NCBI GenBank assembly: GCA_019186825.1
Contig: JABARP010000022.1
Coordinates: 19,529-83,528 of the forward strand
Reading direction: 5' to 3'
Length of the DNA stretch: 64,000 nucleotides
DNA from: Pyrinomonadaceae bacterium
GTDB taxonomy: Bacteria > Acidobacteriota > Blastocatellia > Pyrinomonadales > Pyrinomonadaceae
Positions 60,330 through 64,000 of the stretch are shown here, in pieces. Position 1 is the stretch's first letter. Each line of letters begins with the position of its first letter. The position numbers and the translations under genes were made by a program. Below the pieces are notes generated by a model that worked only from the letters and a program-made list of their open reading frames with translations, was not told where the DNA came from and made no database searches.

Positions 60330-60599
60330 ATGATAATTGCAAGGATATTAGGCACCGTAGTTTCGACCCAAAAGGACGCGCGTCTTGCCGGCAAGAAACT
60401 GCTGATCGTAAAGCCTATCAACCTGGACGGTTCCGACCAGAGCGGCTATCTCGTCTCGGTCGATACGGTCGGCGCCGGTTTTCAAGAGAAAGTGATCGTC
60501 GTGGGCGGCTCCTCTGCCCGTATGGCCGAGGGCAATAAGGATTGTCCCGTTGATTCGGCGATCATCGGCGTGATCGATAGTTTTGACTTTGTAAAGTAG
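60330..60599 (+). CDS. Pentameric shell vertex protein BMC-P (copy 1)
   Basis: 89 residues, EutN/CcmL-like: MIIARILGTVVST.K...LAGKKLLIVKP, VDTVGAGFQEKVIVVGGSSAR, ending in AIIGVIDS. Five copies cap a shell vertex. The highly conserved GxGxGxxVxVxxGSSAR-type segment is well kept here, making it the most canonical of the three. The stop codon abuts the ATG of copy 2. Confidence 0.95.
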   Translation: MIIARILGTVVSTQKDARLAGKKLLIVKPINLDGSDQSGYLVSVDTVGAGFQEKVIVVGGSSARMAEGNKDCPVDSAIIGVIDSFDFVK

Positions 60600-60896
60600 A
60601 TGCAAATCGCAAGGGTTATCGGTACGGTCGTCTCAACCGTTAAGAATGACGCTCTCGAGGGCCGTAAACTCCTGATCGTTGAAACCCTCGATGCCGATCT
60701 GAAGCCGAAAGGTAAACCGACGATCGCCCTCGACGCGGTCGGTGCCGGGGTCGGCGAACTCGTCTTCTGGTGCCGCGGCAAAGAAGCTTCTTTTCCCTTC
60801 AAACGCGATTCGACCCCGACGGACTGCACTATCATCGGCATCATTGATTCGGACGACCACGTATTTCAGAAATCCAAAGGATCAAAGCGACAGTAG
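60600..60896 (+). CDS. Pentameric shell vertex protein BMC-P (copy 2)
   Basis: 98 residues, same fold (QIARVIGTVVSTVKN..LEGRKLLIVE, LDAVGAGVGELVFWCRGKEASF, CTIIGIIDS) with a more divergent loop (WCRGKEA for VGGSSAR) and a basic ~12-residue tail. It is translated immediately after copy 1 with no gap, which suggests coupling. Confidence 0.95.
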   Translation: MQIARVIGTVVSTVKNDALEGRKLLIVETLDADLKPKGKPTIALDAVGAGVGELVFWCRGKEASFPFKRDSTPTDCTIIGIIDSDDHVFQKSKGSKRQ

Positions 60897-60928
60897 TTCG
60901 CTTTAGTGCCCGACCTCGGCGGTCAACC

Positions 60929-61201
60929 ATGCTCCTTGCACGTGTCATCGGAAATATAGTCGCAACGCAAAAGAATCAGCGTTACGAGGGGACGCGCGCG
61001 ATGCTTTGTCGGCAGATCACCCCTGAGGGCGAAGATATGGACTACACGACAATTGCTCTCGATTCGGTGGATGCTGGTGTTGGTGACATCGTAATAATCG
61101 CTCAGGAAGGCTGGTCTGCTTCGACCGCTTCGACCGGAAAGCCCGGAGCCGCGATCGACTCGGCCATCGTCGGGGTCGTCGATAGGATCGACCTGCTCTA
61201 G
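60929..61201 (+). CDS. Pentameric shell vertex protein BMC-P (copy 3)
   Basis: 90 residues: [48 protein letters not shown], ending [12 protein letters not shown]. The loop EGWSAS differs from both other copies, so the three paralogues probably have distinct vertex positions or partners. The last four bases overlap the convergent uvrA stop. Confidence 0.95.
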   Translation: MLLARVIGNIVATQKNQRYEGTRAMLCRQITPEGEDMDYTTIALDSVDAGVGDIVIIAQEGWSASTASTGKPGAAIDSAIVGVVDRIDLL

Positions 61202-64000
61202 AGCACTGCCTTTAGAGCTTGTCCGGTGTAACTTTTCCTGACTCTTACTATCTCTTCCGGCCGTCCTTGCGCGACTACTTTTCCGCCGCCCGAACCGCCT
61301 TCCGGCCCAAGGTCGATAACGTAATCCGCAGATTTAATGACATCGAGGTTGTGCTCGATCACGATCACGGTGTTGCCCGTGTCGACGAGCTTTTGGAGCA
61401 CATCGAGCAGTTTGTGAACATCGGCGAAATGCAGTCCCGTCGTAGGTTCGTCGAGGATGTAGATGGTCTTACCGGTCGCGCGTTTTGAGAGTTCTTTTGC
61501 GAGTTTGATCCGCTGGGCCTCACCGCCCGAGAGCGTCGTCGAAGACTGTCCTATCTTGATATAGCCAAGTCCAACGTCGATCAATGTCTCGAGTTTTTGC
61601 CGTATTGCGGGAATATTCTCTAGAAGCGGAAGAGCGTCCTCGATCGTGGTGTCGAGAAGGTCTGCGATCGACAATCCCTTGTATTTGACCATCAACGTCT
61701 CGCGGTTGTAGCGCTTCCCGCGGCAGACGTCGCACGTCACGTACACATCGGGAAGGAAATTCATCTCGATGCGTTTCATACCGTCGCCTTCGCAGGCCTC
61801 GCAGCGGCCGCCTTTCACATTAAAGGAGAATCTTCCTGCCTTGTAGCCGCGCGTCCTCGACTCAGGAAGCATCGCGTAAAGATCGCGTATCGGCGTAAAA
61901 AGGCCGGTGTATGTCGCCGGGTTCGAACGCGGCGTGCGTCCGATCGGCGATTGATCTATCTCAATGACCTTATCGATGAGGTCAAGGCCTTCGATAGAAT
62001 CGTGTTCGAGCGCTTCGATGTTCGAATCGTAAACGTGTCGGTAAAGCACCGGGAAAAGTATCTCTTCAACAAGCGTTGATTTGCCCGAACCCGAAACCCC
62101 GGTTACGACCGTCAGGAGACCGAGCGGAAACTCGACATCGATGTTCTTAAGGTTGAAGGCACGCGCACCCTTCACCTTTATGCGGCCGCCGGTAGGAAGG
62201 CGCCTTACGTCAGGCACCTCGATCTTCAGTTCGCCATTCAGGTATTTGCCGGTGAGCGAATCGGCCGCCTTTTCGATCTGCTTCGGTGAGCCTTCGGCAA
62301 CGATGTGGCCGCCGTTCGTTCCGGCGAGCGGACCGAGATCGATGACGTGATCGGCGTGCATGATCGTCTCTTCGTCGTGCTCAACGACAAGGACGGTGTT
62401 GCCAAGGTCGCGCAGTTGATGAAGCGTGTCGAGGAGACGGCGATTGTCCCGCGGATGCAGACCGATAGACGGTTCGTCCAGAACATACAACACACCGCGC
62501 AGCTGCGAACCGATCTGCGTTGCAAGCCGTATCCTCTGCCCTTCACCACCGGAAAGAGTCGCCGACGCACGCCCCAAGGTAAGGTAGCCAAGGCCGACCG
62601 CATTAAGGAAACGGAGCCGGTCGCGGATCTCTTTCAATACGAGTCCGGCGATCTTCTCGTCACGCGCGGAAAGCTTGATCGCGTCGAATCGCTCAAGCGA
62701 ATCAGCGATCGGGAGCTCCGTATAATCGGCAATGCCAAGGCCGTTGACCTTTACCGCAAGGCTCTCCGGCATAAGACGTGCACCCTTGCACGCCGGGCAA
62801 GTAAGCGGAGCAACCAGCTCTTCGAGGGCCGCTTTGACCTTTTCCGAAGGCGGATCGTCCAGCCTTTCGCGAACAACGCGGATCGCCCCGCGCCATTCAC
62901 GCTCGACCTTGCTATCGCCAAACCGGAAGGTCAATCGCCGCCGCGTTCCGTTCATAAACGCATCTCGGATCTCAGCTGGTAGGTCGTTGTAATTCACCTC
63001 AGCAAGATCCGCCTTCGCTCCTTTCTTGGAAGCACGTTTCTTGGTCGCAGGCGCGACAGGATCGCCCGTCGTAAACTTCTCGATCACGGCGAGCAGCGCC
63101 GTCCGCAGGAAATTCGCACCGGCTCGGTCAACGCCACCAAGAAAATCGATCTTTGCCGCAGGCAGATCGCCATTCGGAATGATCTTCGATGCGTCGATCT
63201 CCAAAACCGTGCCGATGCCCTGACAGCGTTTACACGCGCCGTACGCCGAGTTGAATGAGAATGAACGCGGTTCAAGCTGAGCGATCGAAATGCCGCAATT
63301 CACACACGCCATCCGCTCGCTATAAAGATTCTCCTCACCGTCAATGATCGAGACCAGCACCGCACCGTCCGTCAGCTTGAGAGCGGTCTTTACCGACTCG
63401 ACAAGCCGTTCGCGAATGCCTTCTTTCATAAGCAGGCGATCGACGACGACCTCTATCGTGTGATTCTTTCGCTTGTCGAGGAGAATTTCCTCGTCCAGCT
63501 GCCGCATTTCGCCGTCGATGCGTGCACGGAGGAACCCATCGCGATGAAGTTTGTCGAGTTCCTTCTTGAATTCGCCTTTGCGGCCGCGAACGATCGGTGC
63601 AAGGATCATTACGCGTTCGCCCTCGGGAAGGCTAAGGATCCCGGAAGCGATCTGATCGACCGACTGCCGCGTTATCGGCGCACCGCACTGTGAACAATGC
63701 GGCTGGCCGATCGACGAGAATAACAGACGCAGGAAATCGTAGATCTCCGTAACGGTTCCGACGGTTGAGCGGGGCGAACGCGAGACGGTCTTCTGCTCGA
63801 TCGAGATCGCCGGACTCAGGCCTTCGATCGAATCGACATCAGGTTTCTCAAGTTGATCGAGGAATTGGCGCGCATAGGCAGAGAGAGATTCGACGTAGCG
63901 CCGTTGGCCCTCAGCGTAGATCGTGTCAAACGCTAAGGAGGATTTGCCGGAACCAGACAATCCGGTGAAGACGACAAGCTTGTCTCGCGGGATTTCGACA
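61198..64000 (-). CDS. uvrA: Excinuclease ABC subunit A (N-terminus cut by the window end)
   Basis: The frame continues to base 64000 ([20 protein letters not shown]), so the Met at 63960 is internal and the true start lies beyond. About 933 residues are visible. Both ABC signatures are present ([12 protein letters not shown] and [12 protein letters not shown]), together with two Walker A/B sets, two zinc modules (CxxC pairs near the HCSQCG segment and in [10 protein letters not shown]...[10 protein letters not shown]) and FTPIRDLYA. UvrA finds bulky lesions in nucleotide excision repair with UvrB. Confidence 0.97.
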   Translation of the reverse strand, partial: VEIPRDKLVVFTGLSGSGKSSLAFDTIYAEGQRRYVESLSAYARQFLDQLEKPDVDSIEGLSPAISIEQKTVSRSPRSTVGTVTEIYDFLRLLFSSIGQPHCSQCGAPITRQSVDQIASGILSLPEGERVMILAPIVRGRKGEFKKELDKLHRDGFLRARIDGEMRQLDEEILLDKRKNHTIEVVVDRLLMKEGIRERLVESVKTALKLTDGAVLVSIIDGEENLYSERMACVNCGISIAQLEPRSFSFNSAYGACKRCQGIGTVLEIDASKIIPNGDLPAAKIDFLGGVDRAGANFLRTALLAVIEKFTTGDPVAPATKKRASKKGAKADLAEVNYNDLPAEIRDAFMNGTRRRLTFRFGDSKVEREWRGAIRVVRERLDDPPSEKVKAALEELVAPLTCPACKGARLMPESLAVKVNGLGIADYTELPIADSLERFDAIKLSARDEKIAGLVLKEIRDRLRFLNAVGLGYLTLGRASATLSGGEGQRIRLATQIGSQLRGVLYVLDEPSIGLHPRDNRRLLDTLHQLRDLGNTVLVVEHDEETIMHADHVIDLGPLAGTNGGHIVAEGSPKQIEKAADSLTGKYLNGELKIEVPDVRRLPTGGRIKVKGARAFNLKNIDVEFPLGLLTVVTGVSGSGKSTLVEEILFPVLYRHVYDSNIEALEHDSIEGLDLIDKVIEIDQSPIGRTPRSNPATYTGLFTPIRDLYAMLPESRTRGYKAGRFSFNVKGGRCEACEGDGMKRIEMNFLPDVYVTCDVCRGKRYNRETLMVKYKGLSIADLLDTTIEDALPLLENIPAIRQKLETLIDVGLGYIKIGQSSTTLSGGEAQRIKLAKELSKRATGKTIYILDEPTTGLHFADVHKLLDVLQKLVDTGNTVIVIEHNLDVIKSADYVIDLGPEGGSGGGKVVAQGRPEEIVRVRKSYTGQALKAVL

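Noticed and set aside
1..64000. CRISPR arrays, IS elements, transposases, integrases or phage structural operons
   Set aside because: None seen; apparent short repeats are hairpins, tandem 7-mers or protein repeats.

Overview
This 64 kb window reads as a chromosomal segment of a moderately GC-rich, Gram-negative-type bacterium, most likely an Acidobacteriota of the Blastocatellia/Pyrinomonadaceae kind. That is an inference from gene content: an ECF sigma factor paired with a large TPR Ser/Thr kinase, a DUF1501/DUF1800 pair, an imuA-imuB-dnaE2 cassette, secreted proteins with Asp-box propellers and carboxypeptidase-regulatory-like domains, an S46 peptidase and a small microcompartment locus. 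No plasmid, prophage, IS element, CRISPR array or rRNA operon was seen. Density is high, strands alternate in short operons, and most intergenic gaps are under 250 bp.

Layout. 1-3.5 kb: tail of an S46 dipeptidyl-peptidase, a secreted orphan, and a large secreted protein with a lipase-like fold whose nucleophile is missing. 3.6-8.8 kb: imuA-imuB-dnaE2, behind a promoter with a perfect palindrome at the predicted transcription start. 8.8-11.5 kb: YgfZ, an Fe-S uracil-DNA glycosylase and an Mrp-type Fe-S carrier. 11.5-14.8 kb: ECF sigma factor plus TPR kinase. 15-22.2 kb: secreted proteins of unknown function, including a six-Asp-box propeller. 22.3-24.1 kb: ErpA/IscA, an NlpC/P60 peptidase with a foldable leader, and a small Sm-like protein. 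24.1-30.3 kb (minus): S41 protease, then a tight run pfkA, greA, CDP-alcohol phosphatidyltransferase, membrane protein, small protein, biotin carboxylase. 30.4-32.2 kb: dolichyl-phosphate-sugar-type glycosyltransferase, PdxJ and a small Cys-tailed protein. 32.2-34.5 kb: LemA, a nucleotidyltransferase-fold protein and a TPM-domain protein.

34.5-38.7 kb (minus) is an information-processing block: tadA, tRNA-Ser(CGA), aquaporin Z, tRNA-Ser(GGA), a four-helix-bundle gene in a small insert, the SRP 4.5S RNA, and dnaX. dnaX carries a run of nine A residues placed so that slippage either way reaches a stop within a few codons, which would make a short gamma form. 38.8-49.9 kb: a zinc-ribbon/L12-like/NHL membrane protein, the DUF1501/DUF1800 secretion pair, an AlkA-like glycosylase, a second Ser/Thr kinase, PlsC and two tandem-PilZ paralogues. 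50.4-52.9 kb: gyrA. 53-58.4 kb (minus): an endolysin-like M15 peptidase, a secreted protein, a GT2 glycosyltransferase, ruvB, a CPBP membrane protease and ruvA.

59.1-61.2 kb holds the most distinctive system: a five-gene bacterial microcompartment locus of one class II aldolase with a C-terminal helix resembling an encapsulation peptide, one hexameric shell protein and three pentameric vertex proteins. It is closed in by ruvA and a small membrane protein on one side and by uvrA on the other, so the signature enzymes usual for such organelles (aldehyde dehydrogenase, PduL) must be elsewhere or absent. DNA repair is strongly represented throughout (ImuA/ImuB/DnaE2, UDG, AlkA-like, RuvA, RuvB, UvrA).
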